From assembly GCA_011009095.1 (NCBI GenBank), contig VTPC01090705.1, positions 213,862-277,861 of the forward strand: 64,000 nt of DNA, given 5' to 3'. Within the stretch, counting starts at the first letter, position 1; each line of letters opens with the position of its first letter. Source of the stretch: Ignelater luminosus (lineage: Eukaryota; Arthropoda; Insecta; Coleoptera; Elateridae). A program made the position numbers and the translations under genes. Shown here piece after piece: positions 44,881 through 57,114 of the stretch. The notes under the pieces were generated by a model. The model saw only the letters and a program-made list of their open reading frames with translations, was not told the origin of the DNA and ran no database searches.

Positions 44881-47540
44881 AATGTAAAGAAATGCAACAA
44901 AACCGCGAAGCGCCAATTTCGTTTTCGAGCAAGTGAAATTGGAATCGTATTAAGAAAACAAAATCTTGATCCAGCAACCAAATTGCTCGATTGCAGGTCA
45001 CTGTGCAGTTTAATCGAGGACAAATCCAATCGTGCGCCAGCGCATCGAGCTCGACAGAAAAAACCTCGAATCAGCAACCAAATTAACTTCTTCCAAGGAA
45101 CGTCAAAAACAAGAGCTCAAAGAGCAGGCGACGCGACGTCGGCATGCATACAACAAAACCGCGAAGCGCCGATTTTGTTTTTGAACAAGTCAACTTGGAA
45201 TCGCATCAAGAACGTAACTATTTTTTGCTGATGCCATTAAAAATGATCTATTGGAGAGACATAGGATAATGAGTCTGGTGGAGGACGAAGTCCTATTACC
45301 CGTCACCTTGGTAGTCTGGAAGAGAACATACCCGATCACCTACCATCGCAGCCATCTCGACAGAAAGAAAAACTCGATTCAGCAATCAATTTAATTTCTC
45401 CCAAGGAACGTGAAAAACAAGAGCGCGAAGTGCGACGTTGACGTCCAGGCAACAAAACGGCGAAGCGTCGACTTCGTTTTCGAACAAGTCAACTTTAAAT
45501 CGCAGTAAGACCGAAACAGTTTTTCGCTGATGACCTTAAAAATGAGCTGTTGGAGACGACCCACGATAATGAGTTTAGTGGAGGACGAAGCCCGATTGCA
45601 GGCCACCTGGGTAGTCTAACAGAGGACGAACCCGATTGTGCACCATCGCATTCAGCTCGACAGAAAAAAAACTCGATCCAGCAATCAAATTAACTCGTTC
45701 CAAGGAACATCAAAAACAAGAGAGCAAAGGGCGACAGACGTTGGCATCCATGCAATAAAATAGCGAAGCGCGGATTACGTTTTCGAACAAGTCAACTTGA
45801 AATCGCATTAAGAATGAAAATATTTTTTGCTGATAGCATTAAAAATGATCTGTTGCAGAGAGCTACGATAATGAGCTTAGTGGAGGGCAAAGTTTAATTA
45901 CGGGTCACCTTGGTAGTCTGGAAGAGGACAAAGCCGAACATGCGCCATCGCAGCCATCTCGACAGAAGGAAAAACGCGATCCAGCAATCAATTTAATTTC
46001 TCCCGAGGAACGTGGAAAAGAAGAGCGCAGAGAGCGACGTTGACATCCATACAACAAAATCGCGAAGCGCCGACTTCGTTTTTGAAGAAGTGAACTTGGA
46101 ATCGCATTAAGACCGTAATAATCTTTTTTCTGATGGCTTTAAGAATGAGCTGTTGGAGAGTTTAGTGGAGGACGAAGTTTGATTACGAGTCACCTTGGTA
46201 GTCTAGTAGAGAACAAACTCGATTGTGGGCTTTCGCAGCCAGCTCAACAGAAAGAAAAAACTCGATTCAGCAACCAAATTAACTTCTTCCAAGAAACGTG
46301 AAAAACAAGAACGCAGAGTGCGACGTTGGCATCCATGCAACAAAACCGCGAAGCGCCGATTTGGTTTTTGAACAGGTCAACTTGAAATCGCATTAAGACC
46401 GTAACAATTTTTCGCTGATGTCCTTAAAAATGAGGAGTTGGATACGGGCCACGATACTGAGCTTAGTGGAGGACAAAGCCCGATTGTAGGCCACCATGGT
46501 AGTCTAACAGAGGACGAACCATATCGTGCGCCATCGCATCCAGCTCGACAGAAAAAGAAATTCGATCCAGCAATCAAATTAGTTTCTCTCCAGAAACGTG
46601 GATGACAAGAGCACAGAGAGCGACATTGGCATGCATACAACAAAACCGCGAAGCGTCGATTTCGTTTTGGAACAAATCAACTTAGAATCGCATTAAGAAC
46701 GTAACTATGTTTCGTTGATGGCCTTAAAAATGAGCTGTTACGAAGCCCGATTACAGGCCACCTTGGTAGTCTCACAGAGGACACACGATCATGCGCCATT
46801 GCAGCCATCTCGACAGAAAAAAAACTCGATTCAGCAACCAAATTAGTTTCTTCCAAAGAACGTGGAAAACAAGTGAGCAGAAAGTGACATTAGCGTTCAT
46901 GCAACAAAATCGCGAAGCGCCAATTTCTTTTTCGAACAAGTCAACTTGGAATCGCATTAAGAACGTAACTGCTTTTTGCTGATGGTCTTAAAATAAGCTG
47001 TTGGAGAAGGATTACGATACCGGGCTTAGTGGAGAACGAAGCTCAACTGCGGGCCACTTTGCTAGTCTAATAGAGGACAAACTCAATCGCGCACCATCTC
47101 AGCCAGCTGGATAGAAAGAAAACACTCAATCCAACAACCAGACTAACTGCGCTGAAGAAACGTTAAACAACAAGAGCGCAAAGCGTGGCGAAGGCATTCG
47201 ATTTTTCTTTTAAAGAGGTCGACTTAGAATCGCTTTTGCACTGACGATTCTCAAACAGTATCTTTGACTTGTTTGTTGCAGAAAGTGGGACAGTACAGGG
47301 TCGAGTCTGATCATGGATAATCGCAGGTGACGTAATATAGAGTAAAATCTCTTTGTGAGTCACAAGGTAGAAGACAAAAGCCAAATTGGGCCACCGGAGT
47401 GGCTGCTAGAACGAAAAGCTCGATCCAAAAACCAAATTAACTTAAAAACAAGAGTCCTAAGCGCCACGTTGGCATTCACGCAACCAAACCTCGAAACGCT
47501 ACCCTGCTTTTTTAAAGAAATCAATTTGAGATCACAGTAA
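44881..47540. repeat. ~300-bp tandem array, core
   Basis: The landmark 'cgcgaagcgc' or a variant occurs near 44904, 45161, 45460, 45763, 46062, 46348, 46648 and 46912, giving spacings of 257, 299, 303, 299, 286, 300 and 264. Each full unit also has 'aagtcaacttggaatcgcat', 'gcttagtggagg', 'ccaccttggtagtct', 'gcgccatcgcagcca', 'ctcgacagaaa' and 'cttccaaggaacgtg'. This regular monomer length and head-to-tail order is satellite-like. No conserved reading frame is kept across units. Confidence 0.85.
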
Positions 47541-48075
47541 GGAGGACGCATTTGAGAATTTTCAAGATATATTTTTGACTTCTTGTTATAGAAAGTGGAT
47601 TGGTGAAGGGCTGAGTTCAATAGTGGCCTAGTAAAAGGCAAAACCTATATAAGACACTGCAGACCGCCTGGTAGAGGAAAGGGCTAATAGTGCATCATCG
47701 CAGCCATTCAGATAGAAGACGAGACTCGTTTCAACAAGCAGACTGACTTACCTCCAAAAACGAGAAAGAACAGGAGTAGAAAAGCGGCTGATTTTTCATT
47801 AAAAGAAGTATTCTTGGAATCGCAATAAGAACGCTCAAAATGTATTTTTGACTATTTATCGTATAAAGTAAAGTGTAGAGGTGGAGAAAGTTCAAGGGGC
47901 GTAATGGATGGCAAAACGCAATCGGTGACCTGATAGTAAGCAAAGCCTGAATGGGGTCACAGCAGCTAGCTTTGTAGAGGACATGCTCGATGATGCGTCA
48001 TCACATCCATCCCGATAGAAGGAAAAACTGGATCTAACAGCTAGATTAGCTTCTTCCAGAACGATTTAAAGAAGA
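47541..48075. repeat. ~300-bp repeat family, diverged right edge
   Basis: Family words persist (catcatcgcagccat at 47694 and 'gatgcgtcatcacatccat' at 47991) but units are strongly diverged; similarity ends near 48070. Confidence 0.55.
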
Positions 48076-49344
48076 GCAGTCAGTATGAAGTCTAAAATTT
48101 TTTTTTAGACTTTAGAGCTTTAGAAGGATTACCAATTCTTAAGATTCAGATTTTATTCACAGCCTTACCTTGATAAAAACAAATTAGAACGTAGCTCCCT
48201 ATAGAGACACTAGACAGTTTAATCCAAAAATTCGATAGAAACGGACATATTTTAGATTAGAGACGTATCTAAAATAACAAAATAAAATTCTTGGCAACTT
48301 AAGCAACAAACTCAATAATTAATTTTATATGAAAAAGATATCTAGATATTAATCAGTGATTTAATTTGAAATAAATAAACGGAAAAGAGTTACCGATAAG
48401 CAGACAGTTGAAAAACATTGCATCAGTTTCCATATAGTTAACCCATAACAAAAAAAGCACGTGAAATATTTCTCAAGATCAACATTCTTCCAGAAGATAA
48501 CAATTTTTTAAACCAAAACAAATTAAGTTATGGTTAATTTAAGCAAGTCGTAAACAACCGATTATGTCGAAAAAACCATTAACTAGATGTTTATTCTACA
48601 TTTAACTACTTTAAAAAGTTTTGCTAATCCGCAAAAATCGTGTAAATTTTTTATTTAATGTTTCTCCTTTAGTATAATGGTTTGTAATACATACACATCC
48701 TCTTAAAAGGCTTTATGAATTATGGGCATGTAATAATTTTTCAAAAGGAAGAACAAGAACAAATGCCGAATAAACTAGGGCCCCGTAGTAAGTATATAAG
48801 TAGACGCCGCTTAAAAACAAAAGACGCTTATAAATTTTTAATGATTCACACAGAATTTAATGCTTACTTAAGAGTTTATCTTGATTTACCGTCAGTGTAA
48901 TCACTACAAGACATTTGGAGCGTTTCAAGTACACACAACTCAACTATATCAAGCATGATATAAAATACAGACATGAATTTACAGTTAATTACAATAAAAT
49001 ACGAGCTCGATTCCATAAAGCACAACGAAATATATATTTCGTAACTGGAAAATAAAAAAAATAAGAAAATAGAATAAAATTAAGATTTCCCAATCGCCTG
49101 GAATTCTTATAATATAAAGCAATAACTAATAACGGTATGATAAATTGTGAAGCTAAAAAATGAACTAAATGTAAACGACAAGGACATTAAACTAAAACCT
49201 GTTATAAATATTAATGTTACAATTTTAATATAAACTAGTATTCAATTTTTCTTTTTCTATATAGTAAATAATAAAAAAAAGAAATATTTATGTATAATAT
49301 TAATATCGTATATATAGAAAAGTAAGAACATAAAATTATAAAAC
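48076..49344. other. AT-rich non-coding stretch
   Basis: Nothing recognisable; very AT-rich. Confidence 0.5.
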
Positions 49345-49495
49345 GAAGAGAAAAGTTGGTGAGGTGCTGTTGACCCCATATTGGCGCAGATTAACAGGTA
49401 AACCGATTAAAGTCGAGCAGTCCAGGTTGTCGGCTACATGTGAGAAAATACCCACACACGGTTCGTCAAGTGCCCCATGATGATGATAACTCTTT
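49345..49495. promoter_or_regulatory. Short GC-richer non-repetitive block, candidate conserved element
   Basis: About 140 bp of balanced sequence (ttggcgcagattaacaggta; cggctacatgtgagaaaata) stands alone in very AT-rich DNA. It is open on the minus strand (DEPCVGIFSHVADNLDCSTL) but without a clear splice context or known domain. It carries GATTAA, CAGGTA and TGTGGG-type words. It could be an enhancer, or an unrecognised small exon; I favour non-coding. Confidence 0.3.
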
Positions 49496-50460
49496 TTATT
49501 TTTTTCCTGAATTAGCGAATATTTCAAATTTCAACCTGAAAATGAGATACATTTTTTTCAAGATTCCAATCGTTCACTAAACTATGTAGTATGGAACACG
49601 TTCTGGATATTTTTGGTTTTGTTATGTTCTCAAATAGATTTTTTCCGGTTTAAAGCTTGGGACAATATTTCTACTTTTTGAAATCTTTGAAATCCTAGAC
49701 CACCTACTGGTTAGTTTCATTGTAGTGGAGATGTTTTTGTGCAGATAGGAAATATTCACAAAGAGAATTTGTTTGAGCTTTTAGAGGAGAATGCTTATCT
49801 AGTGTGATGATACAATGAATTAGTAATTTTCTTACCTTATCAGATTGTTAGTACAGACAAGATTCAAAATAATGAAATAAGAATCTATAACACTTCATGT
49901 TTGTAAAATTTTTAGTTTCCTGAAAGCTCTCTCGTGGATTTAAATCATCCTCTTTTACCTATTACCAACAATATAATATTCACCTACGCCAAACCTAACT
50001 AGATATCTTAAGAGAGATAACAAATGTCATTTTTAAACACAAATAATTTATTCAACGAATTTCGAGCTTTGCAATATAACCCATCTTCCATATATGAAGA
50101 CTTGCGCGCTAGTGTTAGGTAAAGTCCCGATGGGCTGTTTCTGGAAATCGCCATCAGACTGACTATTACAAGATTGAGTTTGAAAAAAAATTGTCCCTAG
50201 AATGTCAACGTAATTCGGATTATCGGCTGCCTGCAATGCAAAATCACTCGCTCTTCCAGCTATCTTAAATTGGTAGAATTTTATTATCCACGATCTTTAA
50301 TTCAAGCACTGATTTTCGATTTTAATCTCTAAACTTAGTTTTAGTCTTCTCAAGCAACAAATAGAGTAGGATAAGTTAGAAGGAATCATTTAAGATAAGT
50401 TTCTCTTTTTTTTTTGTTTTCCAAAAGAACAATAAAAACAAGTGAGGTAGTTTTCACTTT
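49496..50460. other. AT-rich non-coding stretch
   Basis: Nothing recognisable. Confidence 0.5.
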
Positions 50461-50985
50461 CAACGCCAACATCATAATTAGAGGAAGATATCGGGTAGAT
50501 TTCGGAAACCCCTGTGATGATTCTGAAACACCGGCTTTGCTCTAACTGGTAGTGTCTCTTCGGAATCTTTCATGTAGACTAGTAATGACTCGATTTTCAT
50601 TTTTCTCGCGAACTGCATCGAGTTCACTGTAGCATCATTATCCTTTTTCCAGTTAGGGCTCTTTCACACGGAGCCACTGAATAGCACTTCTCAGTAGCTA
50701 TTAATAACCTTTAGCAATACTTTTGATTGTCGTTGTTGGTACTAACGCGCCTTAGTAGCGCATGATGATTCTGAAACTTCGGCTTTGCCCCAACTGTGCT
50801 ACTAACGTGAAGCTTTCGTGTAAACCTGGAACACCTGCGACAGTTCTTTTGACTCGATTCCATTTTCCTTGAGGGTTGCATCGAGTTCAGCGTCAAAGTC
50901 ATTGTTCTTTTTCTTCCGACTGGCGCGTGGTGATTCTAAAACTCCGGCTTTGCTCTAACCGGTCTCTTTTTCTCTTTCGCCGCAT
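50461..50985 (-). repeat. Monomer repeats downstream of the retrotransposon ORF1
   Basis: 'gatgattctgaaacaccggctttgc' type words occur at 50516, 50764 and 50929, with 'tgcatcgagttca' and 'ttccagttagggct' between, as in the 52.7-53.6 kb set. Unit length is about 165-250 bp here, with truncations. They replace the region where ORF2 of the element should continue. Confidence 0.7.
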
Positions 50986-51103
50986 GGCTATTTCTGGAGT
51001 TCTTAGATTAAGCGATAACCTCCTTTATCATGTTTCGGATCGTTGTTATGGGTTTATGTTGGGCTGATGGTAGCCCTTTGCGCACTTTGGTTGCAACATT
51101 GGT
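50985..51103 (-). pseudogene. Truncated start of the retrotransposon ORF2
   Basis: Immediately after the ORF1 stop, the minus strand reads ITTIRNMIKEVIA*SKNSRN-SHAAKE, which resembles the opening of jockey-type ORF2 (endonuclease start 'AWNANGL..H..EL'). The Trp position is a stop, and similarity ends within about 30 codons where monomer repeats begin. The endonuclease and reverse transcriptase are absent. Short match, so moderate to low confidence. Confidence 0.4.
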
Positions 51104-52536
51104 TTATTCTAAGAGTTCTGAAAGTAGTTCGAAGAATGCTTTAGAGATATCTTTATTGGCGAGGACGTTAAGTGCGATAGAGAGCACTTTTATTAAGGTT
51201 TCACAATATTTGGTGCTCCCCAGGAGTTGTTTGAGGAAAAGTGGACTGGCAGGTTGAGGGTCTTGAGACTGCACAGTAGTTGAGGTAGTAGAAGATGTTG
51301 CGACTACTTCGCTATAAAATTTTACTGGGTGGTGGGTACGCATTTTGATGCGGATGCTGACTCTTCCTAGTTGGGTCTTCGGTAAGGTGGGGCTTCTTGG
51401 GAAATTTAAATATCCATGATAACTGGCTGGATGATGTCCTTTGGCTAATCTTTCGGTTTTGGGCAGGTGGCCGAGTGATGATCACCAGCACACTTAACGC
51501 AGCGAGGGACAGAGTGGCAACCCCTCTGTGACTGGTGAAAGCCCTGGTACCTGTGGCATACAGTGATGGTGGACGGCTTCTTGCACGGAGTTGTAGGAAG
51601 AGGGCAGTTCTCAAATTCCAGATTTCTTTCACTTCTAGAGATCTTGCTAGATTAACTAGCACTGGGGGGGGGGCGTTCTTTAACCACTTTAACGCGAATT
51701 ACAGAGGTTACCTGAAAGCCCTTGGCTTGAAGATCTTACTTGACGTCATTGATATCAATCTCGGATGGGATACCGTGGAGGATCACTCGGAGCAGCTTTT
51801 TTGTAGGGAATTGATATGTGAAAAAGTCTATTTTAGCCTCGACGAGGAAGTGGACGATTTGGCAATAGTCCTCGATCGTGACTGGCTGAATGCCGATTCC
51901 TTCGTTTGAGTTTTCTGCCTTAGTGAAATTGAGTTTTAGGCGGTTGATTTCAATAGACAGGAACGACCATCTTTCTTTTGGAGTTCGTATTCGCTTGTAG
52001 CTCGCGGGTGGGCTGACATCAGTGGCTTCAGCTTCCATATTGTCGTTGTCATCGGCTTCCATATTTTCATCAAGGATTTCAAATTTGTTTGCGACGGTAA
52101 CCTTGCTTTTCTCGTTGGGTTCGTGCCATATTCGCTCGCAAGATTTCTTGTGCTTGACTGTTTGGTAGTCCTCGGTGGAGGAGCTTGGGGGAGTCCCTGA
52201 TGATGGTAATGGGATTTACCCTTCGTGTTTGAAGAGTCTCCCAGTTGTTTATGCTTCATGGGTTTGTCTTCTTCGGGGGAAGTGCATGGGTTTTCCCCGC
52301 TTGATGAATCACTGGTTTGTGGTTTGGGATTTGCCTTCGTCTTGAAAGAGCCTAAACGTTTCTCTTTTTACATCGGATATTTTTCGTCCGTATCAGTGCT
52401 GAGGTTTTCCACAGTTAATGTCTTACTAGGCATGCAAGTTAAGATAGTTTCCCAGTCTACCACTTGCATACTTGTATACTTCGCTGGAAATTCTTTTAAG
52501 TTTTTCGTCGGAAAGTTCTTTTACTTGCACTGGCAT
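51104..52536 (-). pseudogene. Jockey-like non-LTR retrotransposon ORF1 (gag-like; PRE_C2HC and zinc knuckles), broken
   Basis: ORF1 proteins of jockey-clade retrotransposons bind element RNA. The likely start is ATG 52536 (MPVQVKELSDEKLKRIS). A central segment reads KIDFFTYQFPTKKLLRVILH-GIPSEIDINDV (about 51830-51740), the PRE_C2HC signature, then DLQAKGFQVTSVIRV. Two zinc knuckles follow at about 51560-51470: the first is damaged (CHRYQGFHQSQRGC, second Cys is Tyr), the second intact (CVKCAGDHHSATC). The C terminus (FYSEVVA ... FELLSELLE-stop at 51104) fits the family. Lesions include in-frame stops at about 51735 and 52425, a frame change at a ten-G run (51664-51673) and further shifts. Total about 478 codons, a normal ORF1 length. 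Confidence 0.8.
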
Positions 52537-52559
52537 TTTTGGGTTTCATTTTAGTTTAA

Positions 52560-53650
52560 GGCAGCACTGGGGACGGAACACTATGTATCCACGAACACAC
52601 GTCCACAGTGTATGGCAAACCACACACACGACAGATAGCGTGTAATTTATAATAAAGATGTTTTACGTATATTTACTAAATTTAAAAGGATACAGACTTT
52701 GGGCGCTGATAAAGTTGTGGTCTTCGTGAAAGAAGAATATTTCTGGAGCATTTGCGCTGACATTGACATTGACACTGTCATGCACATCTTTATCCGCTCT
52801 AACCGGTAGTGTCGCTTTGACATCTACGTTACTAACCCTTATGCTTTTGTGTAGACAGTTCTAATAACTCGATTTCATTTTCCTCGAGAGCTGCATCGAG
52901 TTCAGCGTCAACGTCATTATCTTTCTTCCAGTTAGGGCTTTTTCCCATGGAGCCTCTTCTCAGTAGCTATTAATGTTTTAGCAGCACTTCTGACTGGTGT
53001 TTTTGGCGCTGACACGCTTTAGTAGCGCATGATGATTCTGAAACTCCGACTTTGCCCTAATCGGTAGTGTCACTAACTTTAAGCTTTCGTGTAAGCCTAG
53101 AACATGATTCTGAAACTCCGGCTTTGCAATAATCGGTAGTGTTCTTTCTACATCTACGTTACTAACCTTAAACTTTCGTGTAGACGTGGAACACCTGCCA
53201 CAGTTTTAATGAGTCGATTTCATTTTCCTCTTAGGCTGCATCGAGTTCAGTGTCAACGTTATTATCCTTTTTTCATTTAGGGCTTTTTTACAATCAGCCA
53301 CTGAATAACGCTCTTCTCAGTAACTATTAAAGCGCTTTAGTACTTCTGGTTGGTCTTATTGGCGCTGACGCTCCTTGGTGACGCATGATGATTCTGAAAC
53401 TCCGGTTTTGCCCTAACCGGTAGTGTCACTTCGGCATCTACGTTACTAACTTTAAGCTTTTGTGTAAACCTAGAACATGATTCTAAAACTCCCACTTTGC
53501 CCTAACTGGTAGTGTCGCTTCGATAGCAACGTTACTAACCCTCAAGCTTTCCTTTAGACCTGCAACACCTGTGACGATTCTAATGATTTCATTTGATCTT
53601 CCTCAACTTCTGACTGGGGTTGTTGGCGCTAACGCGCCTTAGTAGCGCTG
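52560..53650 (-). repeat. Monomer repeats upstream of the retrotransposon ORF1 (possible repeated 5' UTR)
   Basis: 'catgat(gat)tctgaaactcc' occurs near 53029, 53104, 53384 and (variant) 53465; 'taacgtt/tacgttactaac' and 'tgcatcgagttcagcgtcaa' recur between them. The full unit is about 280-350 bp with partial ~80-bp units. On the minus strand a unit encodes an acidic stretch (DNDVDAELDAALEENEIEL at about 52925-52865). Placement just 5' of ORF1 is what a promoter-bearing monomeric 5' UTR would look like. Confidence 0.7.
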
Positions 53651-54184
53651 CTAATGCGTGCTTGAAGTATTACCGTTATAAAATCGATGTGCATAGTCTC
53701 TTACAGCTCGTGGACGTGAGAGGCAAACTTCTTCTAGCATTGTTTTTACATAAGAAGAAGGAAGATGGGAAAAAACAAAAAATAGAAAGTTTTTCAGAAA
53801 ACTTTTAGTGTTAATTTAGAAACTGATGGTAGTTTAACAGCACGGCAGATAAGTGAGCGCTGGGAGATTAAAACAGTGATGTGGTGAAGACTTGCATTAA
53901 ATTGTAGCACCGATGTTCCAGTGGCGTGCCTGCGTATGTAAGCCTCAGCTTATCTTTTTCTTAGAAAGGCTGCTGTGTAGCTTTGTGTGAAGAAGCTCTT
54001 AGTGATATTGATGTCCCAGTGGCGTGGCTGTGCTTCTGGCAAGCACTGCTCTGCGGCTCGTTTGAAGAAGCCTTTTTAGAGGAAATGGTATAAATGTTGG
54101 AACTCTCTTAACAATTCTGTTACTTCTGTTTTTTCTTTGTTTAGTGAAAATTATTGTATAGCTTAGGGCTGTGTGTTTTTATGA
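53651..54184. other. Mixed-composition stretch with a short direct repeat
   Basis: 'gatgttccagtggcgtgcctg' type sequence near 53911 is repeated as 'gatgtcccagtggcgtggctg' near 54009, about 98 bp apart. No gene is recognised. Confidence 0.4.
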
Positions 54185-54394
54185 TCACCTGTGACAGTTT
54201 TCACAATTTCTAGTTCTACTGGTTTGGTTTTGCCTTCCAGACGTCCCTTTTATTTTTCCCATTTTCAGAGATTTTGGAACAGTTTCGATGACTTGGACCT
54301 TTCCTTTCCTAACGGTGCCGCATGCAGCCTTTTTATAGCACTCCTCTTCTAAAGCTGGGGGGTAGTTTGGAAGTTTATCTTCGATTATGTTCAT
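54185..54394 (-). CDS. Unrecognised 69-residue open frame
   Basis: ATG 54394 to the stop at 54185; begins MNIIEDKLPNYPPALEEECY and becomes Lys-rich (VRKGKVQVIETVPKSLKMGK). The first half has coding-like composition and lies on the same strand as the retrotransposon ORF1, about 1.85 kb upstream of it. No domain is recognised. It may be part of the same decayed element or another. Confidence 0.25.
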   Translation of the reverse strand: MNIIEDKLPNYPPALEEECYKKAACGTVRKGKVQVIETVPKSLKMGKIKGTSGRQNQTSRTRNCENCHR

Positions 54395-54399
54395 CTGAT

Positions 54400-57110
54400 G
54401 AAATGATCAAGAGTATCATACTTTCATACCGATCATCCCAATAATCGGCAAGATTTATCTTTTATTAGTTAAATTTGCATCAGTTTGATGATGAAGAAAG
54501 CTATTGAAATCACTTTTAATAAGTGTTTTTAAGAAGGTGCAGGGATGTAAGGCTGTCTTGAAATCGTATAAGGCATTCTTAAAGATGTCGGGGACGTTGT
54601 AGAAGCCAAGAAAAATTGAAAGCTCAGAGTGTATCTAGTTCGTTGCTTTGTTAAACTGAACTGGATCGGTCTAGTAGTATCAGTAATCGGTAGAGCAATG
54701 ATGTTTTACATGAGTGAACGGCTGCTGGTAATGCAATTAACTTGTCTTCTAAGGTTTTTCGTTCTTCTCCTGGGGTGTAGCATCTAGTCTACTATACTTG
54801 GTAATCCTGCTATAACAACAAGATGCAATACCATGTTGAAAGAGAGGATGGTAACGAATGTCTTGTAGTTCCAACAAGTATGTGTCTGTTGCCACTGACA
54901 TAAAATGTGTTGAGATGGTTTGTTCCTCCATGACACACAGATTATTGGTTTTTTTGTAACCTGATGAGGTTCAAGATTTGTTTTGTCATCTCTGAGCTGT
55001 TCTTTCAGACTACACGAAATTCTTCTCCTGTGCTATTTAATATCCATGACAGTATCCACATAACAAAAAAACTTTACTTTCATATAAGGCTCAAGGATAT
55101 CTACAAACATCTAATTATCTTAATAAGACCATTTAAAACAAACAAATTTGACAAAATCACCAAATAAACATGGAACCAAAAGCCTTGTAAATAATTGAGC
55201 AAAGTTACTAGAAGATTTACTAGTGTTACTAAGTATAAACGAAAATATAAACCACAAAATGGTAAACTAAATTTAAATTTGTACAATTCCAGCGCAAAAA
55301 AAACAAAATCTGAAAGATGCTGCAGGATAAATATTGCCATTGGCAAAAAATCAAAACATGAATATGCATGGCAATGGGGATTTTTAAACAAAACTTTAAC
55401 TTGTTGATTTCCATCTCTGAAGGCTACTGTGAAAACTGCAGTTTTGTAGATTGTTTTGGAAATTCTCAAAACGACTTTTCTAAATTTATAAATCATACCT
55501 TAAACAACCTGCAGGAATACCATTATCTTCTTTTTTTAATGTTAATTGTGTTAATTAACACTGAACAGAATCAGAAATAAAACATAAAAACTAATAAGCC
55601 GGTCCTGGTATGAAAGTCTATTAATATTTAAAGATGTTTATCGATTATGTCATAATGTATGCTAAAACCTCTAAATATTATAATCACAAATAGCAATTAT
55701 GGTAATGAATGACCGTAGAGAGATGAAAAAATTTCTCTTCACATGTTTAAAACGTTCTGTTTTAATTTAGTCTATAAAATTATTGCATATATTTAAAACA
55801 CACAACTTAAAATAACGCATACCCACACAGAGATATTTCTCAATTTTGTTTTAAGTGTCAACATGATAACATTTGGAGGCATCAAAAAATATACAAACAA
55901 AATAAACAGTCAGTTCATCAAACACCTTATCAAGTGGAAGAATGCGAATCGAAAGAGAATCAAAGTCTGAAATATTTTCGCAATTACTACATATATACCA
56001 AGCGAAATGTCAATCAATGTCAATAAAAATACAGAAATAACATGGTTCGTCTGGTTTTCAGACCGATAATCGTTGCAATTGCATTTAACAAACCGGCTAA
56101 ATAGGGAACCGTCGCCATTGGCAATGCAGAAATGTGACAAAGTCAAAACATGAACCGTCTCTCTCTCTCTATCTCTATCTCATTTAATTGCTCTAATTCT
56201 TATATTATACACAAATTGATTACGGTGTTAACAAAACCATTTAGGTAATTGAGACGAGCTAAATAAGGAAGATAATGTACCACTACAACTGGAATTTACA
56301 CACTCGATGCAGTTCTCACTCTTCTTGATTATTCATTTTATTTATGTATGTACGTAATTGTGAACTAATTTTATTGCTTGTTCTGTTTTTTTTTAAAGAT
56401 AGATTATGTATGACAATATTAAATAGGTTTTTTCTTGAATCGATAAATCAAAAACATGTCATTTCAAATATCCTCTTGATTTGTTTGGAAACCGTTCTAG
56501 TGTGAATTTTGAGTGGGTAGATAAGACACCCACACGAAAAACTATCTTGTGGTTGGATTTTTCTTTAAATATTTAGGTTAGTTTTACATTAATTTATTTA
56601 AATAGATAAGAAAAAAACGTGAAAACAACATATGTGTGAATTTCCCCACTTTTTTAATTATTATTATTATTATTATTCAGAATGTTAGCACAACTATGAA
56701 TTTTTTTTAGATCATTTACATACGTATTGTTTATTGCGATGATGTCAAAAAAATTTATGGTTTTGGAATTTTATTACTTTATAACTTCCTTTAGTGTTAT
56801 TTTCTTATGGTGAAGGTGATCTCCGCGATTTGAATTATTGTTTCGTATTTCATCGTTTTGCCTTCGGAATTCCTAAGAATTCCCATTTTTTTTGGCTGAA
56901 GAGAAATAAATATCCGCTTTCCTCTTGAAAAAATAACGGGTCATTTGTAATGCTACGTGTTAACTATATTTAAATTGAGATTACTCTTCATGAAATATTT
57001 TATGCCAAAAAGATTTGATTTGTTGTACTAATCAACGTTTTTAAGCTAACCAGGTTTTTAATTAATATATTGTTTTAGTTGTATCAATTTTCTAAAAATT
57101 TAAGTTTCTA
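54400..57110. other. AT-rich non-coding stretch with microsatellites
   Basis: No supported gene. A CT run lies at 56157-56180 and an ATT run at 56657-56677. Open frames at 54964-55167 and 55101-55580 on both strands are low-complexity and unrecognised. Confidence 0.45.
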
Positions 57111-57114
57111 GAAA

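Noticed and set aside
44881-47540. CRISPR-like or rRNA spacer array
   Set aside because: Units are 260-300 bp, diverged throughout and lack short identical repeats with unique spacers; eukaryotic satellite-like DNA fits better.
51281-51291. let-7-like word TGAGGTAGTAG
   Set aside because: Eleven-base match inside the retrotransposon ORF1 (opposite strand codes a Ser/Thr run). The next bases differ from let-7 and no hairpin partner is visible; chance.
55101-55496. 131-codon minus-strand frame, membrane-protein-like
   Set aside because: Low-complexity AT-rich sequence, with equally long frames on the opposite strand and no recognisable domain.
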